A stretch of DNA of 64,000 nucleotides from Echinarachnius parma (GCA_037951105.1 JBAMJV010005534.1:115473-179472); one strand, 5' to 3'; numbered from the stretch's first letter, positions 23,316 through 34,075 are shown. Numbers and translations are program-made. The notes: generated from the letters alone by a model not told the origin.

Positions 23316-23650
23316 GTAACCGCGCTATTCATAAGGACCGCTATTCATAATGTGTACCTTCCTATACATGAAGGACCGATATTCATAAAAACGAACAGGA
23401 GTTCACTATTCATTGAGGTATAAGGACCGTTTTTCATAAGCACCGCTATTCATAATGTCAGATGAGGTTCACTATTCATATTTCACGTTGTGGGTCACTA
23501 CGTATGAGGACTGCTTTTTATAATACCAAATCAGGGTCTCTATTCATAAACATTCATTGGAGGTCACTACTCATATGGGCCGCTATATATAATACGAAAT
23601 GATGGTCGATATTCGAAATATGAGAAGAGGGTAGCTATTCATATATTTCA
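23316..23650 (+). repeat. Degenerate minisatellite of CTATTCATA units
   Basis: More than a dozen imperfect copies of a short phrase, (ac)cgctattcataa or (gt)cactattcata, at irregular spacing, with hints of a longer unit of about 85 bp (compare gcaccgctattcataatg with ggaccgctattcataatg). No coding frame. Confidence 0.65.
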
Positions 23651-23723
23651 TTAAACAAAAATACACAGATAAATAATGTACAATGTAAAACAACAATAAT
23701 GTCTTAGACATATACAGCAAATA

Positions 23724-24157
23724 TGTGACCTTGCACCACAAAACGACCGTTATGTTGCGGAGTTTCTCTGTTATTAGCTGATAAAGTCAAATTTGGTTTA
23801 AATTATGATATTCAGGATTTTGGTATTTTTTTAATAAAGGTATCTTGATTTGCATTCTGTGAAATTATGATCGTCAGAAATCGTGTTTAAATAATTGTTT
23901 TCATCGAACAAAAATTATCAGATATACAGCGCTTGAATGGACGCCAATCTTTGAAGTGGCCAATTTCTCCGTTGTTTTAAAACTGTTTCAGCCATTTTCC
24001 AAATCTTTGGCGCTAATTTTCAGAGAGTTTGCCATGTATGAATATGACAAATTATATACCATTTTAAAGGTAATGAATTCTAGTGTAATGTCATGTAAAA
24101 ATCAGTATAATCATTTTCCCCGATTTATTGGTCTTTTTATGGTGTAAGGTCACAGAT
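23724..24157. mobile_element. MITE with GTGACCTT..CACCAC ends, copy 2
   Basis: Starts tgtgaccttgcaccacaaa and ends atggtgtaaggtcaca. Interior matches the 8757-9172 copy throughout with scattered differences. About 430 bp. Confidence 0.8.
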
Positions 24158-24339
24158 ACAACACAAATAAATGATTAAAATATAATTGTGGGAACCATAA
24201 TTAAACATTAAATATTCTTGGTGGGTACGGTCCATGAGTGTAGCAATGGCTTCAAAATAAACACATACAACATACAAATACAAACAAATCGATACAAATG
24301 TCTAGAAAGTAATGTGAAAATGTCAAGTTAATTTGATGT

Positions 24340-24612
24340 TATTTAATCGACAAATAGCTTAAATTCAAAGTGATATTTACTTACTTCTTCCACTTAATGT
24401 GTGCATGGCTGGAAAGGTCCCGTAGATAGTTTCATATCTGAACACTTCAATCATAAATATATTTTGAACGAAATGAAAATTTGAAAATACCGAAACCTCT
24501 CCCATGATTATATTGTTAATACGAATAAAACAAGGTATGAGAGAACCGCTAGAATTCCAATTGGATTTTGAGGATCCGGACAATGTTACTAATATAAGTC
24601 CTGACATGAAAA
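24340..24612 (+). repeat. Partial copy of the TTAA/AGGGATATAG MITE
   Basis: Shares with 56512-56873 the run gaacacttcaat(c)gtaaatat, aaaccgaaacct(c/g)tccca, caaggtatgag(a/g)gaaccgctagaatt and atgttactaa. The left end is missing. Confidence 0.7.
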
Positions 24613-25492
24613 TACATGTTGTTTCCTGAGTATATATCTGTAAAGACTAGTGTATCTATCAAATATTTGGTAACTGTTTGACCTGAATGTGCTTTGTATT
24701 TTGAACATTAAATAAATTAGTTTCTTTATTATGCTATGCCCCACCTTAAAAATCATTACTCAGTTACTAGGGAGAGGAGCAATACATATTGGAGCCCGCT
24801 TTTTGTTTTGTTTTTATTAAATTTGTTTGTTTGATGAGCGGTCTATATTGAATTGTATGCCCGCTCGTTTAACCAATCAGATTGCAGGGTTCTTGAAATG
24901 AGGTTCATGGTGTAATGCAACTTTGTCCAAGCTGAGTGCCTGCTCACAATATAATTACGAATGAATACAATTCTATCTTTTAAAAAAAACACTTTCCATT
25001 TCAATAACAGTTGCTATGCCAAAAAACTTAACAATCATCAGGACAAGAAAGGCACTGATAAACTATTGTATAGAAACATGCAGTGCACGCTAGGGCATTA
25101 TGGGCATGATCTTTTTGTACGTATGTATTTTGATCATTTCCGGTTAGCCACGCTAGTTGACCAGGGATTGACATGTAATGGCACTGGGGGAATTTTACTC
25201 CGAAGAGTTTTCTTTAGAGGTGGGACATAGAAAAATTAAGAAAATAATTGCAAAAATGTATATAACAAAAATACAAAACATATTTACGTGAAATAGTTTA
25301 CAGATGTTTGATGTGTACACGTATACAAATAAATGGAAATCAACGTGCATTTTCATATCAAGGAACCTTTAATCTTGTAAAGTCATTGCGATAATAAACA
25401 AACATTATATTAACAATAATCATCTATTCACAGTGTAATAATATGTACATACAAGATCGGCTTTTGAAACTCGTACTGGTTATCTGGGTTAC
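24613..25492. other. Intron, no gene seen
   Basis: A+T-rich. A stretch at about 24830-24960 (accaatcagattgcaggg ... gctgagtgcctgctcacaat) resembles, in part, sequence near 63730-63770 in opposite orientation, suggesting another dispersed repeat. Confidence 0.4.
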
Positions 25493-25662
25493 CTTGCCTG
25501 GTGATGTGGAGAGGATTTGTTCGACTCTTTCCACATCGCCCATATTAACAGCACGCACCAACAGACTGCCTGCATCTCCGTCCCCAGCGTCCTCATCAGA
25601 GTCATCAGCTCCTATATTCAGCAGCGACAGCAACGCCTTCATCCTCTTCGACTCCGCATCAC
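25493..25662 (-). CDS. Mind bomb-like gene, acidic linker exon
   Basis: The acceptor atggtaacag precedes GTGATGCG and the donor is GGCAAG/gtaacc. It completes a split glycine codon from the previous exon. It reads DAESKRMKALLSLLNIGADD, then SDEDAGDGDAGSLLVRAVNM and GDVERVEQILSTSPGK. The acidic stretch is a flexible linker; AVNMGDVERVEQIL starts the ankyrin domain, like the AAxGDxxxVxxIL opening of mind bomb ankyrins. Confidence 0.87.
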
Positions 25663-25799
25663 CTGTTACCATGGTGATCAGAAGCATCATACATCATTAT
25701 GAATAAACGTCTTTCACTGTTGATAAGTAGCGTAATGAGCAAACAAAAGTTGGGTCCATGGTCCATAATGTAGCACAAAAGCGCACTGGCGTACTTAAC

Positions 25800-26010
25800 G
25801 GGGGGGGGGGGGGGGGGGGTGCTTGAAAGGGACTTAGTAACATTGTCCAATTGGAATTATATCGGTTTTCTCATACCTTGTTGTGTTCGTATTAACAATA
25901 AAAGCATACTACAGGTTTCGGTTTTCAAATTTTCATTTCGTTCAAAAGATGTTTACGAATTCTTTCGGATAAGAAAATATCTACGGGAGCTTTTCTGCTA
26001 AGTAATTGAA
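25800..26010 (-). repeat. G-run plus inverted partial TTAA-type MITE
   Basis: After actggcgtacttaac and a G-run (25800-25819), the sequence runs as the reverse complement of part of the 24340-24612 and 56512-56873 family (cataccttgttgtgttcg, aggtttcggttttcaaattt). The ggcgtac plus G-run junction repeats that at 2720. Confidence 0.65.
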
Positions 26011-26389
26011 TATAACTTTGCATTTTCACTAATTTCACAGCTAAATAACATCTAATTAAATTTAAAATATCACACATCACTCATTACTTTCTGGACATAT
26101 CAGATCAACATGTGTTGGAAAATTGAACTATGACAAGTTGTTCATTTCATCTTTAGAATAGTATTCGGCTAAATATTGGAAATCTTTATGGGGTTCTACC
26201 CCATGATACCTCCGGCAATGGCTCTTCCCCCGGCCTGGACCCCTAAAGGCACACCACCTGCTTCGGGGGACTTGAGCCATGCCGCAAGTCATATTCGTGT
26301 ATAGATCATAATTTTAATTTAGACATTGCTAGATCCATGAATAAATGAGCATTAATGTACTAGTTGATTTTAGAAGGATAATTCTTTGT

Positions 26390-26815
26390 TTCTCCCCTCG
26401 TTGATCCAAACTACACTGCCTTCCCTCTTTCCCTCTTCTCTACCCCCTATTTAGCATCCGTTAACCATAATCTTTATCTTCCACTTTACCATTTTCTTTG
26501 CCCCTCCACCCCACTTTGTCATCCTCTTTGCCTTCCACATCCCCATCATTACCCCCCCCCCCCCCCCCCCCCGTCTCTAAACTCAACCCCCCTCTTTAAA
26601 ATTATCTTTTCACTCCACTTTGCTTCGTCGTTGCCACCCCCTGCCATCCTCTTTGCCTTCCACTTTGCCTCCCCCTCTTTTAACTCAACTCCCATCCCCC
26701 TCTTTATATCATCATCTTCGCCCGCCTCTTTGATTCCTCTCTGCGCTCCGCTTTGCCCATCTCTTTATGACTTTTCCCTCCATATTGTCCCTCTATTTCC
26801 TCGCATCTTTGTCAC
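26390..26815 (+). repeat. Pyrimidine-rich low-complexity stretch
   Basis: Strongly C+T-rich with recurring ctctttgccttccactttgc phrases and a C-run at 26552-26572. It lies immediately downstream of exon 26816-26981 in the direction of transcription. Long Pro/Ser/Leu frames are compositional. Confidence 0.7.
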
Positions 26816-26981
26816 CTTCCGAACAGGAGTCTATGAGAGAACTGCCATTTCCATCGTCGACCCTCTTGATGAGAGTTAGTGCGCAGGGGTGCCAAGACTG
26901 GGCGATAGGTACTCCTGGTATGTGGACACGACAGTTCATCATGGCATCTACAGAAACCACCCGGCCGTCCAGGCCAAGGCA
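26816..26981 (-). CDS. Mind bomb-like gene, second REP repeat (end)
   Basis: The acceptor tgatttggtag and donor GGAAG/gtgaca bound 166 bases. It encodes CLGLDGRVVSVDAMMNCRV, HIPGVPIAQSWHPCALTLI and a serine-rich KRVDDGNGSSLIDSCSE tail. It matches the LGKxGRVVxVxxDGDLRVxVxGxxWTxNPAxL pattern of REP repeats; the tryptophan and proline-containing WHPCAL keep the pattern. It starts in phase 0 directly after GMEQ of the previous exon. Confidence 0.85.
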
Positions 26982-27194
26982 CTACCAAATCAAACAAACG
27001 AGCATAATGCATATCAATAGTGATGTTTTACCATAGGAACAATTTTACCGTAATGTATTGTAAAAAACATACATGAATGCAAGTTTGCTACGATGATTAA
27101 AGTTCCTTCATACGCCGTCCGAACGGAGGCAATGAAACAGACACGAATGGATCAAGGGAAATGGCTTCCTCCTTAATGGGATCGAGTAACTATG

Positions 27195-27478
27195 TTTAAA
27201 ATGTGCAAGAACTGAAGCGATGTGGGAAAATTCCATGGAAAAGGAATGATCGAGTAAGAGCAAAGTGCTATTTGTTAACTGATTGCACGGAATTTGTACA
27301 TAATGTTAGATATCCAGTGGATATTGTAGAATCAAATTACTCGAATCATATCTTGTTAACGAAAGAGAAATATGTAAAACTGAAACATGTTCTTGTGTTT
27401 ATAATAGTAATACAAGTACAAAACGGTATGTGAAATCTGCTGAAGTTTTAAGTAAGATTGTGACAATGTTACTAGATG
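27195..27478 (+). repeat. Diverged copy of the TTAA-type MITE family
   Basis: Contains a cggaatttgtacataatgtt, ccagtggatattgtagaatc, cttgttaacgaaag and gaaacatgttct series paralleling the 5690-5900 arm and the 56700 copy. It ends gacaatgttactagatgctttag. Confidence 0.5.
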
Positions 27479-27680
27479 CTTTAGTTTGTAGCCTTAATTT
27501 GTAGTCTTAGTTTTAAATTATATAGCCGAAAACTTATCACAAATCATAATGTCGATTATGACCAATCATAATTTACACTTGAAATTTAACTAGTCTTTTC
27601 TGCAGACCCATTACTACATGATTCAGTATGATGATGAGTTTTAAAATGACATTACATTAGTTTGGGGTGCTGACTCTTAC

Positions 27681-27788
27681 CTGTTCCATGCCATCAAGCC
27701 ATCCGTTCCCGCTTTTTGTCTGTAACTTCACGACGTACACTAGGTCAGAGCTCACACGGACGTGGTCTCCCATATGAAAGTCCACAAC
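27681..27788 (-). CDS. Mind bomb-like gene, second REP repeat (start)
   Basis: Exactly 36 codons between acatgattaaag and CAG/gtaaga: VVDFHMGDHVRVSSDLVYVV, then KLQTKSGNGWLDGMEQ. This is the GDxVRVxxDLxxVxxLQxGHGGWxDxM half of a REP repeat. Phase 0 at both ends. Confidence 0.88.
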
Positions 27789-28894
27789 CTTTAATCATGT
27801 AAGATTCCAAGCATAATTATGTACGTAATACAACATTATACATTGTACATTATACATTGTACGGCACTCAGTGATGAACGCCAATAACTATAGCTCATGA
27901 TCTGACGTGGCACGTACGAACATGCTTTATTCTATGATCGACGATCGTGTAAATTGGTTTCAATTCATTCATACGGTCTGAAACAAGAATAGAGGTGGCG
28001 GCGTGCTCCATGAACGTCGCCTAGCGCCGAGCGAATAATCCCGAAAAGCGAGACTCGAAGCGATCTCGCTTTTGCAAGAGTGTGCTACACTATATACAAT
28101 GGGTTAAATGAGCTACAAGAATATTAAAATTATAATAAATACTTATAAGGAATAGCCGACTCTATGTTGGGGTGTTATTTTTAAGCGTTTGAATTGATTA
28201 TTAAAAAAGCTGTATCACTTCGGTGATCCCTCGCATATATCCCCAAGTTGATTTGTATCCTTCGGGTTTATGTCAGGTTTATAAAAGCCTCTAACCACTC
28301 GGGCAATGAGAATTAAGGGGTTTCATGGACGAGCACCGCGCTAGGGTGTTCTATAGCTCAATCGGAGGTCTTGGGCTCGAGCCCCGTTTTGAATTCCTTT
28401 TTTTTTTCCCTCTTTTAATCACCATCTCAATTCACGTGAACTGTCTGTTTAGGGAGAGTCAGAAAGAACATACCTTCCTGCTTTAATCTCGTTTAAAAAA
28501 AACCTGTGCCAGTGAGATATAACTAGTTCTAAATGTTCAAACGTTCAAACGGGCGAAGACTCGTAAGCAATACAAATGACGCATTGTCGCTTTATAGTTT
28601 TGTTAGGCCTATACATCCACTAATAAACGAAAATTTCAAGCCCATATATTTTTAGGCAAGATGTAAACTTACTTTTTCTTTCCCTCGCAACTTTTGTAAT
28701 GGGGCCTGCCAAAGGCGGATGCTCTCTTTAAAGGGCAGAAGGACACAACAAATAATTGAAAGAACATAAATGAAGTCAAAGATGGTTCTTTATAAAGGAT
28801 AGATATCATTATTGGCTGCCTCATTTCCATTTACAAGTCCACTTTACCCTTCCCTCTACTTCTCACTTTCACTCGGTGTATCACGGACACTGAC
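27789..28894. other. Intron, no gene seen
   Basis: Contains a small direct repeat acattatacattgtac near 27835 and a tRNA-like relic near 28345-28395 (see rejected items). Otherwise featureless. Confidence 0.4.
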
Positions 28895-29002
28895 CTTGGC
28901 AAGTACGTTCACGTTAAAGATGAATGACCCGCCATCATCGTACAACACATTCGCGTCTCCAGCCTTGGTGATATCACTAACTTTCCCCACCTTGCAGAAC
29001 AC
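28895..29002 (-). CDS. Mind bomb-like gene, first REP repeat (end)
   Basis: Another exon of exactly 36 codons, between ttttttctgtag and GCCAAG/gtcagt: VFCKVGKVSDITKAGDANVL then YDDGGSFIFNVNVLAK. It matches the LGKVGxVxxIDxxGDxxVxxxxGxxWxFNPxxL half of the REP repeat, with phenylalanine (FIFN) where tryptophan is usual. Joins in phase 0 on both sides. Confidence 0.87.
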
Positions 29003-29340
29003 CTACAGAAAAAAATAAAACGGGTGGAAAGTTCTTGTCAGATTAAATGATAGTAATTAAAACTCGTAAGTTAGCATCAAACAGTTATCGTTAATATTAC
29101 AGTATGCCTGAAAGGTAGACTAAATCATAAACGTCTAAGTATCAGGGCTAATATCATTTAAAAATCGTTTTGAAGTGCGCCATTTCTATCCACGCGCACG
29201 TTTGAAGACAATAGAATCAAGCGACGATGCGTTCGTCCTGTCTTTGTAGGCCTACAATTTTTGCAGTATGGTGATGTTTTGTTCAATTATATACCGTTAT
29301 CAGGAAACATATTTTTTTATTTAGTTATTTATTTATGTTT

Positions 29341-29444
29341 TTTTTTTTGGGGGGGGGGGGGGGTGGGGGGGGGGGGGAATTGACAACTCATACTGTTACC
29401 TTTTAATTTAAAGAATATTACGTTTTGGTGGTGGTCCCCTTTAA
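29341..29444. repeat. T-run/G-run low complexity and MITE end
   Basis: A T-run runs into 37 bases that are nearly all G (29349-29377). Then a fragment ending ggtggtggtcccctttaa at 29444 matches one terminus of the TTAA-type AGGGGACCACC MITE; the other end is missing. Confidence 0.6.
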
Positions 29445-29557
29445 GCTCAAAATTATGCCTTTTTATAATTACAATAGCTTCAACTGTGTTGCGGGACTAA
29501 TAAGCTACGCTAGCAATCATACCGAAAAAATCTTCAATATAATATTTTAGTCACTCT

Positions 29558-29693
29558 TACTCGGAGGAAAATGTTATGTTTAAACAGCGACCCCTTTTAG
29601 TGGTTACATGCATGGGGTGAGTGGCACATCTCCCTCTCCAATTATTTTATTACAACTATCAAAATACGTGAGGTTGTACACATCGTCGTCACC

Positions 29694-29725
<32 letters not shown>

Positions 29726-29890
29726 ACTCTTACTCGGAGGAAAATGTTATGTTTTAAACAGCGACCCCCTTTTTAGTGGTTACATGCATGGGTGAGTGGC
29801 ACATCTCCTCTCCAATTATTTTATTACAACTATCAAAATACGTGAGGTTGTGCACATCGTCGTCCACCCCCCCCCCCCCCCCCCCCCCCC
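29558..29890 (+). repeat. Direct duplication of about 165 bp ending in C-runs
   Basis: The segment from actcttactcggaggaaa to acatcgtcgtc plus a C-run occurs twice back to back (about 29558-29725 and 29726-29890), almost identical apart from one- and two-base differences in homopolymers. The first C-run is about 30 bases and the second about 22. It lies in the intron just downstream of exon 29940-30052. Confidence 0.85.
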
Positions 29891-29939
29891 TCCCCCTCCA
29901 CATCCCTTCCCAAATTAGTCCGAACTGCGACAATCTTAC

Positions 29940-30052
29940 ATTGGCCATGTCTGTGTTCCAGGGTCGTCCGCTTTTCTTCTGTATGTCTTCTACCACCTCT
30001 GAATCCATTGTGACGGTCACTAGGTCCCCCGTGCACATCACCACCTCTTGAC
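29940..30052 (-). CDS. Mind bomb-like gene, first REP repeat (start)
   Basis: The acceptor ctatatatag precedes GTCAAGAGG and the donor is GCCAAT/gtaaga. After two bases that complete a split codon it reads QEVVMCTGDLVTVTMDSEVV, then EDIQKKSGRPWNTDMAN, the GDxVxVxxDxExVxxLQxGxGxWNxxMA half of a REP repeat. The next exon continues with VFCKVGKV. Confidence 0.87.
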
Positions 30053-30691
30053 CTATATATAGGACCAACCACAGTAAAGAGCATGAGTTTAATAAAGTTG
30101 TTACTGATTCGTAAATTAGACGGGCGGTTCCCTTTTGCGAACGCCTTGCACGCGGTATGAAATATACACCATGGTCCGGTTTAATGATATGCAATGTGAA
30201 CAAACTAAATCCAAGCTGCGACCGCGGTCTTGCATTTTGTAGAGCGCCCTCAACATATCCCCACACATGACAAACTTTAAATCTTGTCAATTACAATATA
30301 TTCGGGGCACTGCATGGTTTTATGGTACCTTCCTCCCTCTGTCTCAAAAAAGTCAATCCACAGAATGTACGCATTCCTATAAAACAACAAAAATGTATCA
30401 TAATTATCCACATCGGTGATAATTAATTGGCGTGTGTGGGTGGGGTGTTTCCCAATACTGTTATTTGGGTTTAAATTGATCTTATGCAAAGTGGTATTCG
30501 CTAACTCGTTGAATTCAGTTAAAAAGTAGTCCTACCTATACAACCTTTCTTATCAATCTTGGCTATTTGATTTCATTCGATCGCACTTTAATATTCATTT
30601 AAATCGTATACAAAAGTATGAGTTTGGTTACATAATTGAGCCAATACGTGCACAATATTACATAAATATTTGGGAAGCAATGCTATATAAC

Positions 30692-30889
30692 CATAACGGA
30701 CCTTCAAATGGAAGGTGTATGCAATTGGATGCCATGCCCGTAGCAGGTTCTTCGTATTCCAGCTCCACTTTCCCCCGCAGCCGACCCGGTGGACAGTGGC
30801 TGTGTCAGAGCCTGACCAGCTGACTATATAGGGCTGCAGAACGAGAGCACATCTTTCTAGTAGAGTCAGCTCAACAATCGTCCCTTGGC
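30692..30889 (-). CDS. Mind bomb-like gene, MIB/HERC2 domain exon
   Basis: The acceptor atttctcacag precedes GCCAAGGG. It encodes GQGTIVELTLLERC, QPYIVSWSGSDTATVHRVGC and GGKWSWNTKNLLRAWHPIAY, then TFHLK. This resembles the end of a MIB/HERC2 domain (GTVVxxxxxxxVxVxWDxGxxxxYRxGxxGKxDLK). The donor is uncertain: after VRYG (boundary 30692) or after VR (30698); both leave one base, as the next exon requires. The acceptor shows that further 5' exons exist to the right. Confidence 0.75.
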
Positions 30890-32329
30890 CTGTGAGAAAT
30901 GTTGACATGTTATTATGTTTAGTATCTGAGTGATAACATGACTCGTTAATGATATACGGTGCAGGGTTTTAGGTAACTCCGCCGTATTATATATTACCCC
31001 TGTCATTTGCTTATTTCATATGAAATCGCATTACAATTATGGTAACTTTTACAAGAAGTACCTTCATTATCAATACAATTATGCTAAAGTTATTCTCTTT
31101 AATAGGAGAGCAGGAACACTATAAACACAATAGTTCACCAATTTTGCCGAGATAGTGGTTTTGGGCCCAAACCGTACTGTTATATGTGCTCAATTGAATA
31201 CGCATAAAATGATAACTGATTGTAAGCATTTGATATTTGTCATGCATGAATAATGCAATATCGATCCGAGCGGAGAGGAAATTAACTCTGCTAATAATGT
31301 ATGTGGTACCATAATCGGGACCATAACATTATGTGCAATCGATGATTTAAATATACCCATCCATTACTTACTGTTCTGGCATGCATTAAGTAACATTACC
31401 AAGATCCACAAAACCTTCTTAAAACTCTAGAGGTTATCACATCGTATTACCAGTAGAAATTTGAAGCAGATTTCTATTTTTTGTCCGAAATCTGTGTTCA
31501 TTAGAACAACAATATGTATAATTGAAGTGTTCGGATTTGTAATTATCTCACTAGATATACAAATTGCAGTGAGTTACTAAATACTACTCTGTATTTCACT
31601 CATGAATCCGTTATAATCATGATAATTATGACATTCATTTACCATGGAATGTTCACACATCTCTCAGTGCACATATAAGATCACCTGATCACTGAAACGC
31701 ACATCTTATCAACCCTTAGTTTGTTTTTGCAAATGACAATACAATAATACTAGATCCCTTTAATAAGCTGTTATATTTTGTATTGTAACGCCATATAAAC
31801 AAAACGAACTATATCGAATTATATATATTTGTATGGTCTTATGCATAACGGTTATAATACGGCCATATTAATATACAAACGAAGAATAGTCGTCACAATT
31901 CCCTCCTGCGGGATTTTACTGGTGATTATCACGTTGTCATATAAACGTACACATCATGTTAATAATCTTATCTAGATTTATGAAATCATACAATAGGACA
32001 TATAATGCGTAATAACCCGTTTGAATACTTACTATATGCAATATCCAGCCCTACTTTTGCATGAAGACCACTTTATTGTTGATATTCGACGTACAAATAG
32101 TCCAGACTTTGTGGAATAATTGTCAGGCGATGAATTTTGCTCCCTGTGTATTCGTGAAGAGTTCTGTTAACAAGTATGCACAATGCATACTAGAGTATCT
32201 AACGTAAACAAATGACGCCAAATGGCTCCATCATGTCCATTATGGAACCAACCTTTATACCAGTCATGCCAGTCGGTTAACAGGCAGGGGGGTAAACGCC
32301 GATGGCAGTAGTCATGCTTCTATGGTTAC
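30890..32329. other. No gene recognised (intron or upstream sequence)
   Basis: A+T-rich unique-looking sequence. I searched the minus strand for a ZZ finger and a first MIB/HERC2 domain and found none. Confidence 0.4.
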
Positions 32330-32580
32330 TGGCAGTGGCGTACAACAACAAAATCAATCATGGCTTATATCTAATTCGCTACCAATGATTGAAAAGAGGG
32401 TATTTCTTTGGACAAGATAACTGAAATTTGTCTTTAAAGGAAGTTAGTATGCACCAGATTGCATAAATTCAAGAAAAACATTGCAAAAGAACCCTTACCG
32501 TGCACGGGCGGACAGCCACCTACCACCACCCTCATTCCCCTCTCGGTCGCTTCGCTCCCTCGGGAATCAGTCTTGTGGAC
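32330..32580 (+). repeat. Dispersed repeat with AGTGGCGTAC start
   Basis: Same order of landmarks as 2715-3000 (gcttatatctaattcg, gagggtatttcttt, gcaccagattgcata, ttgcaaaag, accgtgca) and the same terminal tctcggtcgcttcgctccct motif. The G-run of the other copy is missing. Confidence 0.65.
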
Positions 32581-32881
32581 GTGGATGTATACTATATCTA
32601 AACCCATATTCGCCCATTTTGAATGTCTTCACGCCATGATATTAAAGTTGTATAGATAATTTGCTAATTTGCAACTTTCAAGTGTCCATTTTTGACCTTT
32701 AACATGTTTAGTGACTTGAGTTTCGGTAATAGCACTTTTAGAAAGTATTGGTTAATTGATAACTTACTCAGGAATGACAACTGTGTACATGTATACAACG
32801 AACACAAGACCTGTTATTTTATACCTATTCTTTTATGTCTAACTACACAAAAAATTAATTTGAGCTTCCACATTTCTCTAC

Positions 32882-33330
32882 GTGATGTCACGAAGTGACT
32901 ATTGTAAAAGTGTATTGCACCGGCATCCTGACCTGCAAATAAGCAAGTTGCAATGGGTTCAAAACTCAGCCGCTAGATTGGTTGTACGAGCCAAACAGCG
33001 TGATCATGTAACTCCAATCTTACAAGAGTTACATTGGCTCCCTGTGAAATTTCAGATTCGATATAAAATACTATTGAACAGTTTAGGTCGAGGCCCCGAA
33101 TACCTTCAAAGTTTATTAAGATAAGTATATCGTCCTGCTATATAGGAACTCTGCGTTCCCAGAGTTAGTCCCTCTTAGTTTGTCGCACATTTAGTACAAC
33201 ATGTTATGGGACACGGCCATTTTCATTTGCAGCAGTATCAATATGGATTAATCTTCCTGAAAAGGTAAATAAATAGATACTATTGAAAAAGTTTAGGACC
33301 AATATAAAAACACACTTTTCTTTTTGTTCT
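32882..33330 (+). pseudogene. CR1/L2 LINE C-terminal fragment
   Basis: Reads SRSDYCKSVLHRHPDLQISK, LQWVQNSAARLVVRAKQRDH, VTPILQELHWLPVKFQIRYK: the post-RT segment common to CR1/L2 elements (LDYCNSLL...LQxVQNxAARLV...HxTPxLxxLHWLPVxxRIxYK). After a stop it continues weakly to about 33330, followed by an AT microsatellite (33410-33435). Both the catalytic RT and the 3' end are missing. Confidence 0.87.
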
Positions 33331-33704
33331 TTTACATTGTCACTTGTATTAGCATTCTTTCTTCTTTTTCGTCTCTTATCTATCTCTGTATTCATCCTAT
33401 CCCCCTGTAATATATATATATATATATAGATATAAAGAATAATCATAAATGATTGAGAAGGAAGAATAATAGGCGTAGCTTAATAAGCATTGTTCCTCCC
33501 TTTAATCCTCCAAATGAAAAAAGGCACTGGTCGAAAAATTGGTCTCCGCCAGGACTCGAATATATAGATATATATATATATATTTCTTTTTTAATGACAC
33601 ATTCTAGGCCTGATGGTGCCATCTTAAAAATGAAAAGCGGCCTTAAATGCACATCACAAATGAGTTAATCTTAATAATTGTAAAACACTTGACTAGACTT
33701 TAGA

Positions 33705-34075
33705 ATTGGTTTAACAGGTACAAATTCACTGCAGACTTAAATGCATCCATATTTGAAACACTGGGGAATACAATAGATGGAAGAGTGTTCCAAAAGCGAC
33801 TTGTCCTGGGTATATGAAGAAAGTTAAAGGTTGGTGGTGCATGACTTTGGTATGTTCACAGCATATTGGTGAGCATTTGCAGTAAATGGGCAACCCGTAT
33901 GTTTGTGGTGACAGGAGGCAGTATGCTTGATAGCTCAGTAGATGGTTGTAAGAAGAAGTGGCGATAGAAGGTGCAGAGTGATGCGACTTTCCTCCTATGC
34001 TCCAGCGGATGTATGCCCACCTTGGTAAGATCATCAATTTTGAGTAGACGGAGTGCCTACTTCTGCAGCCTATAT
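33705..34075 (-). pseudogene. LINE 3' coding tail
   Basis: Minus strand reads ALRLLKIDDLTKVGIHPLEH, RRKVASLCTFYRHFF, then IPRTSRFWNTLPSIVF and MDAFKSAVNLYL, with at least two stops. The HRRxVASLxxFYRxxF...PRTSRxWNxLP...FKxxVNxxL pattern is the terminal segment of many non-LTR retrotransposons. Clade not assigned. Confidence 0.75.

Larger units (their letters stand above)
8445..30889 (-). other. Mind bomb-like E3 ubiquitin ligase gene (11 exons seen)
   Basis: Eleven minus-strand exons with AG/GT borders encode, from the right, the end of a MIB/HERC2 domain, two REP-type SH3-like repeats, an acidic linker, and ankyrin repeats, about 555 residues. Reading phase agrees at the junctions, which is strong evidence that they belong together. 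In known mind bomb proteins the order is MIB/HERC2, ZZ, MIB/HERC2, REP, REP, ankyrins, RINGs; they ubiquitinate Notch ligands to drive endocytosis. The first MIB/HERC2, ZZ and all RINGs are not found here, so 5' exons lie right of 30.9 kb and 3' exons left of 8.4 kb, or are lost. The introns are packed with transposons. Exon 13827-13982 has a frame break. Whether this is the MIB1/MIB2 orthologue or one of a lineage-expanded set cannot be told. Confidence 0.85.

Noticed and set aside
26631..26879. Ser/Pro/Leu-rich frame on the plus strand
   Set aside because: Pyrimidine-rich low complexity, overlapping in antisense the well-supported REP exon.
28345..28395. tRNA-like segment with TAGCTCAATCGG and GGGCTCGAGCCCC
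   Set aside because: The two internal promoter-like boxes are too close, and no anticodon arm or acceptor pairing is present; at most a tRNA-derived relic.
30330..30380. A candidate extra exon reading AYILWIDFFETEGG between two mind bomb-like exons
   Set aside because: Its acceptor and donor phases do not fit the flanking exons (it would shift the frame or meet a stop), while the flanking exons join directly in phase.
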